Of a DNA stretch of 64,000 bases, positions 41,849 through 55,749 are shown one piece after another (the first letter of the stretch is position 1; every line of letters begins with the position of its first letter). Source of the DNA: Salinispora cortesiana (GTDB taxonomy: Bacteria > Actinomycetota > Actinomycetes > Mycobacteriales > Micromonosporaceae); contig NZ_AXVR01000017.1 of the NCBI RefSeq assembly GCF_000484695.1, positions 25,241 to 89,240 on the forward strand, in the 5' to 3' direction. The translations under genes were made by a program, and so were the position numbers. The notes under the pieces are model-generated. The model was given only the letters and a program-made list of their open reading frames with translations. It made no database searches and was not told where the DNA came from.

Positions 41849-44317
41849 CTAGGCGAGACCGGCGCGGCGTAGGGCATCCGCCATCGCATCGTTAGCCGGA
41901 GCCCCGCCCCCACGTCCCGATCGCGGCTGCCCGGCGCGACCGCCCTGCCCACCGCGCCCTTGGGAGCGACCGCCCTGCCCACCGCGTTCGCCCTGCCCAC
42001 CGCGTTCGCCCTGTCCGCCGCGACCGCCCTGTCCGCCGCGACCGCCCTGTCCGCCGCGGCCCGGGGAACGGCCGCCGGTTTCCCGGTCGCCGCCGCGGCC
42101 CCCCTGCTGCCCCCGCCCGCCGTGGCCGGCCTCGGTGTCGTCCAGACGCAGGGTCAGCGAGATGCGCTTGCGCGGTACGTCCACGTCGAGGACCTTGACC
42201 TTCACCACGTCACCGGACTTCACCACCTCGTGCGGGTCCCGGACGAAGGCGCGGGACATCGCCGAGACGTGCACCAGGCCATCCTGGTGTACGCCGATGT
42301 CCACGAACGCGCCGAAGGCGGCCACGTTGGTGACCACCCCTTCCAGGATCAGGCCGGGCACCAGATCGGTGATCGTCTCCACGCCCTCGGCGAAGGTGGC
42401 GGTGCGGAACTCCGGCCGCGGGTCCCGGCCGGGCTTCTCCAACTCGGCGAGGATGTCGGTGACCGTCGGCAGCCCGAAGGTGTCATCGACGAAGTCGGTG
42501 GCCCGCAGCCCGCGCAGGATCGCACTCCGGCCGATCACTGCCGGTAGCTCCTGCTTGACGGCGGTGAGGATCCGCCGCACCACCGGGTATGCCTCCGGAT
42601 GCACGCTGGAGGAGTCCAGTGGGTCGTCGCCGCCGGGGATGCGCAGGAAGCCGGCGCACTGCTCGAACGCCTTCGGGCCGAGCCGGGGGACCTGCCGTAG
42701 GTCGCGGCGGTTCCGAAACGGCCCGTTGGCGTCTCGATGCAGCACGATGTTCTCCGCCAGCCCCGCGCCGATGCCGGAGACTCGGGTCAGCAGCGGTGCG
42801 GAGGCGGTGTTGACATCGACCCCGACCGCGTTGACGCAGTCCTCGACGACCGCGTCAAGTGACCGGGACAAGGTCACCTCGGACAGGTCGTGCTGGTACT
42901 GCCCCACTCCGATCGAGCGCGGGTCGATCTTGACCAGCTCGGCGAGCGGGTCTTGGAGGCGGCGGGCGATCGATACTGCGCCCCGCAGCGACACGTCCAG
43001 GCCCGGCAGTTCCTGCGCCGCGTACGCGGACGCCGAGTAGACCGAGGCCCCGGCCTCGGAGACGACGAGTTTGGTGAGGTGCAGCTGGGGGTGGCGCCGG
43101 ATCAGCTCTCCGGCGAGCCGGTCGGTCTCCCGGCTCGCGGTGCCGTTACCGATCGCCACCAACTCCACCTGGTGTGTGGCGGCCAGCCGGGCGAGGGTCT
43201 CGATCGAGGCGTCCCACTGCCGGCGGGGTTCGTGCGGGTAGATGGTGTCGGTGGCTACCACCTTGCCGGTGGCGTCAACGACGGCGACCTTCACCCCGGT
43301 GCGTAGGCCGGGATCCAGCCCCATCGTCGCCCGGGTGCCGGCCGGGGCGGCCAGCAGCAAATCCCGCAGGTTCGTGGCGAAGACCCGCACCGCCTCCGCC
43401 TCGGCGGCCTGCCACAACCGCAGGCGCAGGTCCGCGCCGAGGTGGATGAGGATTCGGGTCCGCCAGGCCCAGCGAACCGTGTCGCGGAGCCAGCGGTCGG
43501 CGGGCCGTCCCTGGTCGCTGACCCCGAACCGGGCGGCGATGGCCGTCTCATACCGGGTCGGGGCGGTGATTGCCGGATCCGGGGCCTCCTCCGACTCCGA
43601 CTCCAGCGTCAGGTCGAGCACGCCCTCCTTCTCGCCACGGAACATGGCGAGGACCCGGTGTGCGGGCAGCTTCGGGTACGGCTCGGCGAAGTCGAAGTAG
43701 TCGGCGAACTTGGCGCCCGTCGTCGTCTGGCCGTCGCGGACCCGGGACACCAGCCGGCCCCGTGACCACATCTGCTCGCGCAGCGTGCCGATCAGGTCGG
43801 CGTCCTCGGCGAACCGCTCGACGAGGATGGCTCGGGCGCCGTCGAGCGCGGCGGAGGCGTCGGCGATGCCCCGGTCCGGGTCGACGAAACCGGCGGCCGT
43901 CGCCCGCGGCTCCTGGGCTGGCCCGTCGAGCAGGGTGTCGGCGAGGGGTTCCAGGCCGGCCTCGCGGGCGATCTGCGCGCGGGTCCGCCGCTTGGGCTTG
44001 TACGGCAGGTAGATGTCCTCCAGCCGAGACTTCGAGTCGGCGGCCATGAGCTGTGCCGTCAGGGCTTCGTCGAGCTTGCCCTGGCTGCGGATCGACTCCA
44101 GGATGGCATCCCGCCGCTGGTCCAACTCGCGCAGGTAACGCAGTCTTTCTTCGAGGGTACGCAGTTGGGTGTCGTCGAGCAGGCCGGTGGCCTCCTTGCG
44201 GTACCGGGCGATGAACGGCACGGTCGCACCGCCGTCGAGTAGTTCCACGGCTGCGTTCACCTGGCGCTCGGCGACGCCGAGCGCCTCGGCGATCCGCTGA
44301 GAAACAGAGAGGGTCAC
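41849..44317 (-). CDS. tex: Tex family RNA-binding transcription accessory protein
   Basis: The 822-residue protein has the Tex layout: N-terminal helical region ([38 protein letters not shown], in parts), a YqgF-like RNase H fold ([20 protein letters not shown]), helix-hairpin-helix region ([20 protein letters not shown]) and an S1 RNA-binding domain ([30 protein letters not shown]). After the S1 domain comes an unusual Gly/Arg/Gln tail of about 80 residues built from GGQGGR-type repeats, ending [14 protein letters not shown]. Arg/Gly tails bind RNA and vary in length. Tex affects transcription and RNA handling; its detailed function in actinomycetes is not clear. Confidence 0.93.
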   Translation of the reverse strand: MTLSVSQRIAEALGVAERQVNAAVELLDGGATVPFIARYRKEATGLLDDTQLRTLEERLRYLRELDQRRDAILESIRSQGKLDEALTAQLMAADSKSRLEDIYLPYKPKRRTRAQIAREAGLEPLADTLLDGPAQEPRATAAGFVDPDRGIADASAALDGARAILVERFAEDADLIGTLREQMWSRGRLVSRVRDGQTTTGAKFADYFDFAEPYPKLPAHRVLAMFRGEKEGVLDLTLESESEEAPDPAITAPTRYETAIAARFGVSDQGRPADRWLRDTVRWAWRTRILIHLGADLRLRLWQAAEAEAVRVFATNLRDLLLAAPAGTRATMGLDPGLRTGVKVAVVDATGKVVATDTIYPHEPRRQWDASIETLARLAATHQVELVAIGNGTASRETDRLAGELIRRHPQLHLTKLVVSEAGASVYSASAYAAQELPGLDVSLRGAVSIARRLQDPLAELVKIDPRSIGVGQYQHDLSEVTLSRSLDAVVEDCVNAVGVDVNTASAPLLTRVSGIGAGLAENIVLHRDANGPFRNRRDLRQVPRLGPKAFEQCAGFLRIPGGDDPLDSSSVHPEAYPVVRRILTAVKQELPAVIGRSAILRGLRATDFVDDTFGLPTVTDILAELEKPGRDPRPEFRTATFAEGVETITDLVPGLILEGVVTNVAAFGAFVDIGVHQDGLVHVSAMSRAFVRDPHEVVKSGDVVKVKVLDVDVPRKRISLTLRLDDTEAGHGGRGQQGGRGGDRETGGRSPGRGGQGGRGGQGGRGGQGERGGQGERGGQGGRSQGRGGQGGRAGQPRSGRGGGAPANDAMADALRRAGLA
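41971..42060 (-). repeat. Five 18-bp tandem repeats in the tex tail
   Basis: Five adjacent 18-base units beginning CGCCCTG(C/T)CC encode (GGQGER or GGQGGR) hexapeptides on the minus strand. Units 1-2 and 3-4 are identical pairs, which suggests recent duplication by slippage. Confidence 0.85.
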
Positions 44318-44421
44318 GATCTCGATCCGCCTTCGGGAGTGGTTTCCCGTGCATTCTGCCGGGCCACCGAAGCGGCGGCGGAATCACCGTCCCGGTACGG
44401 CGGTTCGGGCTGTCCTTTCGT

Positions 44422-45582
44422 TCAGGCGACCGCCTGCCACCAGCCGTCCACCGGCGGCGGGTCGTCAACCACCACCCGCTGGCCTGGCCGGGGCACCGCC
44501 AGCCGCACGTCCCGGGCCTTCGTCTCGGCCCAGAGCCGGTCCACCGGCTCCGACCAGTCGTGCACGGCGAGGTTGAAGGTCGCCCAGTGCACCGGGACAA
44601 GCAGCCCGCCGCGTAGGTCGAGGTGGGCGGTGACCGCCTCCTCCGGGAACATGTGAATATCCCGCCAGGCCCAGTCATAGGCGCCGATCTGCATTAACGT
44701 CGCATCAAAAGGCCCGTATGCGGCACCAATGGCAGCGTATCCAGCGAAGTACCCGGAATCGCCGGTGTAGAAGACGCTGCGGTGCGCCCCGGCGATCACC
44801 CAGGAGCTCCAGAGGGTGGCGTCACGGCGCAGGCCGCGTCCGGAGAAGTGCTGGGCCGGGGTGGCGGTGAGCCGTACCCCGTCGATGTCGTGGCTCTCCG
44901 ACCAGTCCAGCTCCACGATCCGGTACTCCGGAACCCCCCACCGCTGAAGGTGGGCGCCGATCCCGAGCGGCACCACGAACGGTGCGTCCTGCCCTGCCGT
45001 CAGCCCCCGTACGGTCGCGAGGTCGAGGTGGTCGAAGTGGTCGTGAGAGATCAGGATCGCGTCGACCGCAGGCAACTCGTCGAGGCCGACGGGTGGTGGG
45101 TGGAGCCGCTTCGGTCCGACCCGGGTCGACGGGGAGCAGCGCTGACTCCACACCGGATCGATCAGCACCCGGCGGGCCTCGATCTCGACCAACATGGAGG
45201 CGTGGCCGTACCAGACCACGTTCAGCTCGGGTGCGTGCGGGGATGGCTCCGGCGCAGGTGCTGGGCGCACCAACGGCACCGGCAGACGAGGGTGGCGCTG
45301 TTGTTTGCCGAAGAGGAGCTCACGGAGCAGGGTCCGGTCCGTGGGGCCGGTCGTGGGGCTGGCGGCGGGACGGCTGCTTGCCGGGTTCCGGAAGGCGCCG
45401 GCCCGGAACTGCGGCGAGTGGCGGGCGCGCTCGGCCCGAGCGCCGGTCAGCCGGCCGCCGAGGGCCAGCGGGACATCCCGTACCGTCCAGGCGAGGCCAG
45501 CCAGTGCGGCCATGCCGATCACCCCGCCGAGCCGCCGCCCACCCGTCCTGCGCTGACGGCCCCGCTCTGTTGGTGCCCCCAT
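44422..45582 (-). CDS. Metallo-beta-lactamase-fold hydrolase, UlaG/NAPE-PLD-like
   Basis: The 386-residue protein has a hydrophobic N-terminus (GGVIGMAALAGLAWTV, about residues 19-34) and an MBL fold: NVVWYGHASMLVEIEARRVLIDPVWS, the zinc motif SHDHFDHLDLAT, ATPAQHFSGRG, VFYTGDSGYF and LLVPVHWATFNLAVHDWSEP. This order, with H-W-A-T-F-N-L near the end, matches the NAPE-PLD/UlaG-like branch, which includes phospholipase D-type lipid hydrolases and sugar lactonases. The N-terminal segment suggests membrane association. Physiological substrate unknown. Confidence 0.85.
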   Translation of the reverse strand: MGAPTERGRQRRTGGRRLGGVIGMAALAGLAWTVRDVPLALGGRLTGARAERARHSPQFRAGAFRNPASSRPAASPTTGPTDRTLLRELLFGKQQRHPRLPVPLVRPAPAPEPSPHAPELNVVWYGHASMLVEIEARRVLIDPVWSQRCSPSTRVGPKRLHPPPVGLDELPAVDAILISHDHFDHLDLATVRGLTAGQDAPFVVPLGIGAHLQRWGVPEYRIVELDWSESHDIDGVRLTATPAQHFSGRGLRRDATLWSSWVIAGAHRSVFYTGDSGYFAGYAAIGAAYGPFDATLMQIGAYDWAWRDIHMFPEEAVTAHLDLRGGLLVPVHWATFNLAVHDWSEPVDRLWAETKARDVRLAVPRPGQRVVVDDPPPVDGWWQAVA

Positions 45583-45764
45583 CGCCGTCCCTCCGACTGG
45601 AATCCGCCGTACCCGCCGGCCCGGCGACTCACCGCCGGTACGATCCGAGCCCCACCGCCGCAGGGGCGGGTTGCTGCCGGCGGCGGCGGGACGTGCTCCG
45701 ACCGCCTCGGTCGGGTACTCGACCCGTTCGCGCCGCCGGCCCTACCGATTCAGCGCCGTCGGTC

Positions 45765-45789
45765 CCCCCTCTCGCTTCCGAGAAGGGGG
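45765..45789 (-). terminator. Hairpin downstream of sdhB
   Basis: A stem of 10 bp with a 1-base bulge (CCCCCT-CTCG / CGAGA-AGGGGG) and loop CTTC lies 39 bases beyond the sdhB stop. Likely terminator of the sdhCAB transcript. Confidence 0.6.
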
Positions 45790-45827
45790 CTACCCGCAAC
45801 GGAGGGGTTGAACCGACGGTGTTGCAG

Positions 45828-46583
45828 TCAGGAGCGCCCGGTGTGCTTGGCGGTGGCCGCGAGGTAGTCGCGGTTGAGCCGACCGATGGTGTGCAGCGGG
45901 ATGCCCTTGGGGCAGACCACGGTGCACTCCCCGGCGTTGGTGCAGCCGCCGAAGCCGGCGTCGTCGTGCGAATCCACCATGCCGATCACCCGGGTGTACC
46001 GCTCCGGCTGGCCCTGCGGCAGCAGCGAGAGCTGGGTGACCTTGGCGGCGGTGAAGAGCATACCAGAGCCGTTCGGGCAGGCCGCGACACAGGCGCCGCA
46101 GCCGATGCAGGCGGCCGACTCGAAGGCGGCGTCCGCCTCGGCCTTCGCCACCGGCGCCGCGTGCGCCTCGGGCGCGCTGCCGGTCGGAGCGGTGACGAAG
46201 CCGCCTCCCGCGATGATCTGGTCAAAGGCGTTGCGGTTGACCACCAGGTCCTTGACCACCGGGAACGCCCGGGCCCGCCACGGCTCGATGTCGATCGTGT
46301 CGCCGTCGGCGAACTGCCGCATGTGCAGCTGGCAGGCGGTGGTGCCGCGCTGCGGCCCGTGCGCGTTGCCGTTGATCATCATGCCGCACATGCCGCAGAT
46401 GCCCTCACGGCAGTCGTGGTCGAACGCCACCGGCTCCTCACCGGCGAGGGTCAGCCGCTCGTTGAGCACGTCGAGCATCTCCAGGAACGACATGTCCGGA
46501 GAAATGTCCTCGACCTGGTAGGTCACCATCCGACCCTTGTCCTCGGGGCCCGTTTGGCGCCAGATGCGTAGGGTCAGGTTCAC
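45828..46583 (-). CDS. sdhB: Succinate dehydrogenase iron-sulfur subunit
   Basis: From GTG 46583 the protein has 251 residues. It carries the [2Fe-2S] motif [13 protein letters not shown] and C in TTACQLHM, then the ferredoxin motifs [15 protein letters not shown] and [16 protein letters not shown] for the two further clusters. It passes electrons from the flavoprotein to the membrane cytochrome b. GTGA overlap with the sdhA stop fixes the start; the longer open frame to 46781 lies inside sdhA. The short form and motif spacing fit the menaquinone-linked Bacillus/actinobacterial type. Confidence 0.95.
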   Translation of the reverse strand: MNLTLRIWRQTGPEDKGRMVTYQVEDISPDMSFLEMLDVLNERLTLAGEEPVAFDHDCREGICGMCGMMINGNAHGPQRGTTACQLHMRQFADGDTIDIEPWRARAFPVVKDLVVNRNAFDQIIAGGGFVTAPTGSAPEAHAAPVAKAEADAAFESAACIGCGACVAACPNGSGMLFTAAKVTQLSLLPQGQPERYTRVIGMVDSHDDAGFGGCTNAGECTVVCPKGIPLHTIGRLNRDYLAATAKHTGRS

Positions 46584-48511
46584 TTGTAACTCCGCTGCGT
46601 GGGGTGGACGTACTCGAACTTGAGGTCTTCCTTGTGTAGCACCGGCTGCTCGGTGCCGTACTCCCAGGCCGCCACGTATGCGAACCGTTCGTCGTCGCGC
46701 TGGGCCTCGCCGTCCGGGCTCTGGTGCTCGGCGCGGAAGTGGCCGCCGCAGGACTCCTCGCGGTGCAGGGCGTCGATGCACATCAGCTCGGCCAGCTCGA
46801 AGAAGTCGGCCACCCGGCCAGCCTTCTCCAGTGACTGGTTGAGCCCGTCGGCGTCGCCGACGATCCGGACCCGCTGCCAGAACTCCTCCCGCAGCGCGCG
46901 GATTTCGTCAACCGCCTTGCGCAGCCCGGCGGCGGAGCGCTCCATGCCGCAGTGCTCCCACATGATCTGGCCCAGCTCCCGGTGGAACGAGTCCACGGTC
47001 CGGTCGCCGTCCACGGAGAGGAGCCGGTTGATCCGCTCCTCGACGGTGCGCCGGGCATCGACCGCCGCTGGGTGGCTCGGCTCGAGCTTCTCGAACGGGC
47101 CGGCCGCGAGGTAGTTGGCGATGGTGTTCGGCAGCACGAAGTAGCCGTCGGCGAGCCCCTGCATGAGCGCGGACGCGCCCAGTCGGTTCGCGCCGTGGTC
47201 GGAGAAGTTCGCCTCGCCGATCACGAAGAGACCGGGGATGGTCGCCTGGAGGTCGTAGTCGACCCAGAGTCCACCCATCGTGTAGTGCACGGCCGGGTAG
47301 ATCCGCATCGGAACCTCGTACGGGTCCTCGCCGGTGATCCGCTCGTACATCTCGAAGAGGTTGCCGTACTTGGCCTCGATGGACTTGCGGCCCAGCCGCC
47401 GGATCGCGTCGGCGAAGTCCAGGTAGACGCCGAGCCGGGTCGGGCCGACGCCGCGCCCCTCGTCGCAGACGTTCTTCGCGGCGCGGGAGGCGATGTCCCG
47501 GGGCACCAGGTTGCCGAACGAGGGGTAGATCCGCTCCAGGTAATAGTCCCGCTCGTCCTCGGGGATCTCGCGGGGATCGCGGTCGTCGCCCTCGGCCTTG
47601 GGCACCCAGACCCGGCCGTCGTTACGCAGCGATTCGCTCATCAGCGTCAGCTTCGACTGATGGTCGCCGGAGACCGGAATGCAGGTCGGGTGGATCTGCG
47701 TGTAGCAGGGGTTGGCGAAGTACGCCCCCTGACGGTGCGCCCGCCAGGTGGCGGTGACGTTGCAGCCCTTGGCGTTGGTGGAGAGGTAGAAGACGTTGCC
47801 GTAGCCGCCGGAGGCGAGCACGACCGCGTCGGCGAACTCGGTGGTGATCTCGCCGGTGACGAGGTCCCGTACGACGATCCCCCGGGCCCGGCCGTCAACG
47901 ACGATCAGCTCCAGCATCTCGTGCCGGGTGTTCATCTCCACGTTGCCGAGGCCGACCTGACGTTCCAGCGCCTGGTACGCCCCGAGCAGCAGCTGCTGAC
48001 CCGTCTGACCCCGGGCGTAGAAGGTGCGCTGTACCTGCGCGCCACCGAAGGAGCGGGTGTCGAGCAGGCCGCCGTACTCGCGGGCGAACGGGACGCCCTG
48101 GGCGACGCACTGGTCAATGATGTTGACCGACACCTCGGCCAGTCGGTGCACGTTCGACTCGCGGGAGCGGAAGTCGCCGCCCTTGACGGTGTCGTAGAAG
48201 AGGCGGTGCACCGAGTCACCGTCGTTGCGGTAGTTCTTCGCCGCGTTGATGCCGCCCTGCGCGGCGATCGAGTGGGCCCGGCGCGGGCTGTCCTGGTAGC
48301 AGTAGGACCGGACCCGGTAGCCCTGCTCGGCGAGGGTGGCGGCGGCCGAACCACCGGCCAGGCCGGTGCCGACGACGATCACCGTCAGCTTGCGACGGTT
48401 GGCCGGGTTGACCAGCTTGGCGGCGAACCGGCGACTGTCCCAGCGGCCCTCGATCGGTCCGTCCGGGGCCCGGGTGTCGGTGACCGGGCTACCTTCGGTG
48501 TAGAGATCCAT
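46580..48511 (-). CDS. sdhA: Succinate dehydrogenase flavoprotein subunit
   Basis: ATG 48511 gives 643 residues. [27 protein letters not shown] (in parts) is the FAD-binding Rossmann motif, [18 protein letters not shown] surrounds the flavin-linking histidine region, and [51 protein letters not shown] (read in parts) holds the substrate site. The open frame continues upstream inside sdhC, but ATG 48511 lies two bases after the sdhC stop and starts the usual N-terminus. It oxidises succinate to fumarate in the TCA cycle at the inner face of the membrane. Confidence 0.96.
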   Translation of the reverse strand: MDLYTEGSPVTDTRAPDGPIEGRWDSRRFAAKLVNPANRRKLTVIVVGTGLAGGSAAATLAEQGYRVRSYCYQDSPRRAHSIAAQGGINAAKNYRNDGDSVHRLFYDTVKGGDFRSRESNVHRLAEVSVNIIDQCVAQGVPFAREYGGLLDTRSFGGAQVQRTFYARGQTGQQLLLGAYQALERQVGLGNVEMNTRHEMLELIVVDGRARGIVVRDLVTGEITTEFADAVVLASGGYGNVFYLSTNAKGCNVTATWRAHRQGAYFANPCYTQIHPTCIPVSGDHQSKLTLMSESLRNDGRVWVPKAEGDDRDPREIPEDERDYYLERIYPSFGNLVPRDIASRAAKNVCDEGRGVGPTRLGVYLDFADAIRRLGRKSIEAKYGNLFEMYERITGEDPYEVPMRIYPAVHYTMGGLWVDYDLQATIPGLFVIGEANFSDHGANRLGASALMQGLADGYFVLPNTIANYLAAGPFEKLEPSHPAAVDARRTVEERINRLLSVDGDRTVDSFHRELGQIMWEHCGMERSAAGLRKAVDEIRALREEFWQRVRIVGDADGLNQSLEKAGRVADFFELAELMCIDALHREESCGGHFRAEHQSPDGEAQRDDERFAYVAAWEYGTEQPVLHKEDLKFEYVHPTQRSYK

Positions 48512-48513
48512 GG

Positions 48514-49197
48514 TCAACGCACCAATCCGAGGAGTACGGCGAACGGGACCACCAGGTAGCCGACGCTGAGCGCGACGGCGAAGACCAGCGCGAGGCCCCG
48601 GGCGCGTCGTTCGCCCTGCGGCGTCTGCTGGCCGAGGCTGCGGAGCGCACTGTAGGCGCCGTGCCGCAGGTGGAAGCCGAGAGCGACGACCGCGAGCGTG
48701 TAGAACAGCGTCACGTACCAGCGTTCCGGGGCGAAGTCGGCGACCACGTTGGCCTGCGGCCGGCTCGGGTCGCCGATCGGGTTCAGGTGCCCGGTGGTCA
48801 GGTCCAGGATGTGGTAGATCACGAAGAGGGCGATGATCACGCCACCCCAGCGCATGGTGCGGGCGGCGTAGCTGCCCTGGACCTTCTTGCGGTGGGCGTA
48901 CCGGACGGGGCGGGCGGAGCGGGCGCGCACCGCCAGCATGGTCGCGGCCCAGATGTGGCCGGCCAGCGCGATCAGGAGGCCGCCCCGCTGCAACCACAGG
49001 TACCAGCCGTAGGGGAGCAGCGGTGTGCCGAGATCACGCAGCCAGTGCGCGTAGTGGTCGAAATCCTCGGCACCGGTGAAGATCTTCAGGTTGCCGAGCA
49101 TGTGTGCGACGAGGAACAGCACCAAGACAAGGCCCGTCACCGCCATGACGGCTTTGAGGCCGACAGTGGAGCGGATGGGCGACCGAGTTCGTGACAT
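48514..49197 (-). CDS. sdhC: Succinate dehydrogenase cytochrome b subunit
   Basis: The 227-residue membrane protein has five predicted helices and histidines placed for two b hemes ([34 protein letters not shown]), as in the single-subunit SdhC of Bacillus. This type reduces menaquinone. I start at ATG 49197 ([17 protein letters not shown]), directly before the first helix; the open frame to 49272 would overlap the regulator's palindrome. It is the first gene of sdhCAB and diverges from a LysR gene. Confidence 0.93.
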   Translation of the reverse strand: MSRTRSPIRSTVGLKAVMAVTGLVLVLFLVAHMLGNLKIFTGAEDFDHYAHWLRDLGTPLLPYGWYLWLQRGGLLIALAGHIWAATMLAVRARSARPVRYAHRKKVQGSYAARTMRWGGVIIALFVIYHILDLTTGHLNPIGDPSRPQANVVADFAPERWYVTLFYTLAVVALGFHLRHGAYSALRSLGQQTPQGERRARGLALVFAVALSVGYLVVPFAVLLGLVR

Positions 49198-49263
49198 GAC
49201 TACCACACGGCTGACGCTAGGAGCAGTCGAACCAGTCGTCCAATGCATCGACTCCGCAGCATT

Positions 49264-49280
49264 CATAGCCATAGGCTATG
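49264..49280. promoter_or_regulatory. Perfect palindrome at the LysR start, likely operator
   Basis: CATAGCC-ATA-GGCTATG is a perfect 7+3+7 inverted repeat lying between sdhC and the divergent LysR gene. It fits the T-N11-A form of LysR sites. If translation begins at the second ATG (49284), the site sits entirely in the leader. Confidence 0.65.
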
Positions 49281-50209
49281 AAGATGCAACTCCATCAGCT
49301 TCGGTACTTCGCGGCGGTCGCAGAAGTACGACATTTCACCCAAGCTGCCGACCTTGTCGGCATAACGCAGCCCTCGTTGAGTAAGCAAATTCACGCTCTG
49401 GAGACGGAACTCGGCACCCCGCTCTTCGAGCGGGTAAGGGGAAAGATCGCGCTCACCGCCGCGGGCGAGGTGCTGCTGCCGTTCGCCAAACGGATCCTCA
49501 CCGATGTGGAGATCGCCACCCGGGAGGTACAGGAGCTGGTCGGCCTGCGGCGGGGCCGGGTACGCCTCGGTGCGACCCCCAGCCTGGCCACCTCGCTGGC
49601 CCCACCCGTGCTGCGCCGCTTCCGCGACGCCTACCCGACCGTTGACCTGTGGGTCGAGGAAGGTGGCTCCCAGGATCTGGTCCGGCACCTGCTCCGCGGC
49701 GACTTGGACCTGGCGTTGATCATCGCGCCGGCCCAGGGTACCGACCCCGGACTGCGCACCGACGCGATCCTCACCGAGAGCCTGGTGGTCGCCAGCGTCG
49801 AGCCCCTGCCGGACACCCCGCCAGCGCACCCGATGCGCGTCGTCGACCTGCGCGGCCAGCCGCTGGTGATGTTCCGGGAGGGGTACGACCTGCGGGACGC
49901 CACCCTGCAGGCGTGCCGGGAGGCCGGCTTCGAGCCCTGGATCTCGGTGGACGGCGGGGAGATGGACTCCGTGCTCAGCTTCGTCGCAGCCGGGCTGGGG
50001 GTTGCCCTGGTGCCCGGCAGCGTCGTCGCCAGCCGGCCCGGAATTCACGTCACCCGACTCGCCGCGCCCGGCGTTCGCCGGACCATCGCGGTCGCCCGCC
50101 GCCGCGACGTCGTCCCCACCCATGCCGGCCGGGAGCTGCGCCGCATCCTGCTGGAGTACGTTGACGACGCGATCGCCACCGCCGCCCTGCCATCCGGTCT
50201 CGAACCCCG

Positions 50210-50213
<4 letters not shown>
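49278..50213 (+). CDS. LysR family transcriptional regulator
   Basis: The 311-residue protein starts with the LysR winged HTH (LHQLRYFAAVAEVRHFTQAADLVGITQPSLSKQIHALETELG, in parts) and has a periplasmic-binding-like effector domain (VRLGATPSLATSLAPPVLRRF, DLDLALIIAP, GLGVALVPGSVV). Two ATG codons, 49278 and 49284, are possible; the second fits the palindrome better. It is divergent from sdhCAB, so control of the succinate dehydrogenase operon is likely. The stop overlaps the convergent hrpA stop by four bases. The effector is unknown. Confidence 0.9.
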
Positions 50214-54229
<4,016 letters not shown>

Positions 54230-54333
54230 GTCGTCGCCAAGGATAGGCAGCCGGGTGATCGTCTGCCCGGAGTTATCCCCGCTGGGCCGTTGGTGCCCGG
54301 CATCACCCGCGAGCTGGCACGACCAAAAGTTGA

Positions 54334-54361
54334 ACTGTCATTTTGCATATAAAACGTCAGT
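54334..54361. promoter_or_regulatory. 28-bp imperfect palindrome, likely TetR operator
   Basis: Half-sites ACTG-C-TTTT and AAAA-G-CAGT are arranged around an AT-rich centre; 10 of 14 positions pair across the dyad. It lies 60 bases before the DJ-1/PfpI gene, in a conspicuously AT-rich spot (GCATATAAAA) that could hold the -10 box. The TetR gene is the next in the operon, so autorepression is likely. Confidence 0.65.
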
Positions 54362-54421
54362 CTGTATGGTGGGTTTCGAGGCGGACTGCTAGGGCCCGCC
54401 CAGCTACGGAGGGCTCGATCA

Positions 54422-55117
54422 ATGGCAAAGATCCTGTTCGTGGTGACCGGCGCTGATCACTGGGAGCTCGCTGACGGCACCCGGCATCCCACCGGTGTCT
54501 GGGCCGAGGAGATCGTGGTTCCGCACGAGATGTTGACCAGCGCCGGCCACGAGGTCGTGATCGCCACCCCGGGCGGAGTGGTGCCGCGGGTGGACCGCAG
54601 TAGCCTGCTGCCGGAGTTCACCGGCGGCCCGGCGGGGGCGGTCCGGATGACCGAGGCCGTGGAGGGCCTCGAGGGTCTGCGCAAGCCGATCCGCCTGGCG
54701 GAGGTCAACCTCGACGACTACCAGGCTGTCTTCTACCCGGGTGGTCACGGACCGATGGAGGACCTGGCTGTCGACCAGGACTCCGGTCGGCTGCTGGTGG
54801 CCGCCCTGCAGGCGCAGAAGCCGCTCGGCATCGTCTGTCACGGGCCGGCGGCGCTGCTCGCCGCGGTGACCGCCGATGGCGGCAACGCCTTCGCCGGTCG
54901 CCGGGTGGCGGCCTTCACCAACGTGGAGGAGGCCCAGGCCGGCTTGGCCGACAAGGCCAAGTGGCTGCTCCAGGACCGACTGACCGAGATCGGCGTGCAG
55001 GTCCAGGAGGGCGAGGCGTGGGCACCGAATGTGGTCCTCGACGGCAACCTGATCACTGGGCAGAACCCGGCCTCCTCCGAGCAGGTCGCCACGGAGCTGC
55101 TGGCTAAACTGAGCTGA
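54422..55117 (+). CDS. DJ-1/PfpI superfamily protein (Hsp31-like)
   Basis: The 231-residue protein has the class I glutamine-amidotransferase-like fold of DJ-1/PfpI: KILFVVTGADHWELADGTRHPTGVWAEE, EVVIATPGGVVPRVD, AVFYPGGHGPMEDLA and the nucleophile C139 in GIVCHGPAALL. The N-terminal TGVWAEE and C-terminal VLDGNLITGQNPASSEQVA are typical of the Hsp31 branch, which includes glyoxalase III/deglycase and chaperone activities. It is one base before the TetR gene and downstream of a strong palindrome, so it looks like an inducible stress gene, perhaps for aldehydes. The true substrate is unknown. Confidence 0.9.
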   Translation: MAKILFVVTGADHWELADGTRHPTGVWAEEIVVPHEMLTSAGHEVVIATPGGVVPRVDRSSLLPEFTGGPAGAVRMTEAVEGLEGLRKPIRLAEVNLDDYQAVFYPGGHGPMEDLAVDQDSGRLLVAALQAQKPLGIVCHGPAALLAAVTADGGNAFAGRRVAAFTNVEEAQAGLADKAKWLLQDRLTEIGVQVQEGEAWAPNVVLDGNLITGQNPASSEQVATELLAKLS

Positions 55118-55118
55118 C

Positions 55119-55739
55119 ATGGACAGTGGCCGGCTCTCCGACGTCCTCGACGCCACCTACACCTGCCTGACCAGATACGGCGTACGGCGGACGACGATGG
55201 ATGACATCGCCGCCGCGATGGGCGTCTCCCGGTCCGCCGTCTACCAGTACGTTCGGGGCAAGGACGACGCGTTCCGGCAACTCGCCGGGCGCCTGCACAC
55301 CCAGGCGCTGGCCAGTGCGCAGCAGGCCGCCGGCCAGGACGCCCCCTATGCCCAGCGCATCCGGGGCGTCCTGGCCGCCAAGCTTGACCTGTCTCTGCAC
55401 CTGATCGGGGACTCGCCGCACACCGCTGAACTCATGGACAGCAAGGCCCGGCTCTTCGGTGAGATCTGCACCGAGTTCACCGCGGAGCTGCGGAAGCTGC
55501 TGGCGGGTCTGTTTACCGAGGCGGGTGCGACGGACGCGGACGCGGCAGCCGAGATCTGCGTGGCCCTGGTCTCCGGCCTGGAGACGGCCCCGGACGGTCG
55601 GCGCCTGCTGGGACGGGCCGTGGACGCGCTCGTCCCTGGTTTGCTGCGCCCCGCCGAGCAGGTGGGTCGGGCCGGAGGCGCCGCGGGTTGGGCGTACCCC
55701 GTCGGTCCCGACACCATCCCGAACCGCACTCCTTGCTGA
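55119..55739 (+). CDS. TetR family transcriptional regulator
   Basis: The 206-residue protein carries an N-terminal TetR HTH (YGVRRTTMDDIAAAMGVSRSAVYQYVRGKDDAFRQLA, in parts) and an alpha-helical ligand domain. It starts one base after the DJ-1/PfpI stop, so the two genes are translationally linked. The C-terminal 30 residues after VPGLLRPAEQ look unstructured (GGAAGWAYPVGPDTIPNRTPC). The palindrome at 54334 is the obvious operator. It converges with the ketomemicin-type amidinotransferase gene and is unlikely to belong to that cluster. Confidence 0.88.
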   Translation: MDSGRLSDVLDATYTCLTRYGVRRTTMDDIAAAMGVSRSAVYQYVRGKDDAFRQLAGRLHTQALASAQQAAGQDAPYAQRIRGVLAAKLDLSLHLIGDSPHTAELMDSKARLFGEICTEFTAELRKLLAGLFTEAGATDADAAAEICVALVSGLETAPDGRRLLGRAVDALVPGLLRPAEQVGRAGGAAGWAYPVGPDTIPNRTPC

Positions 55740-55749
55740 GATCACCTCA

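Noticed and set aside
41971..42060. Tandem repeats considered as a CRISPR-like array
   Set aside because: Units of 18 bases are directly adjacent with no spacers and encode the Tex Gly/Arg tail in frame.
46952..48559. 535-codon open frame on the plus strand
   Set aside because: Antisense to sdhA and sdhC; no protein-like motifs.
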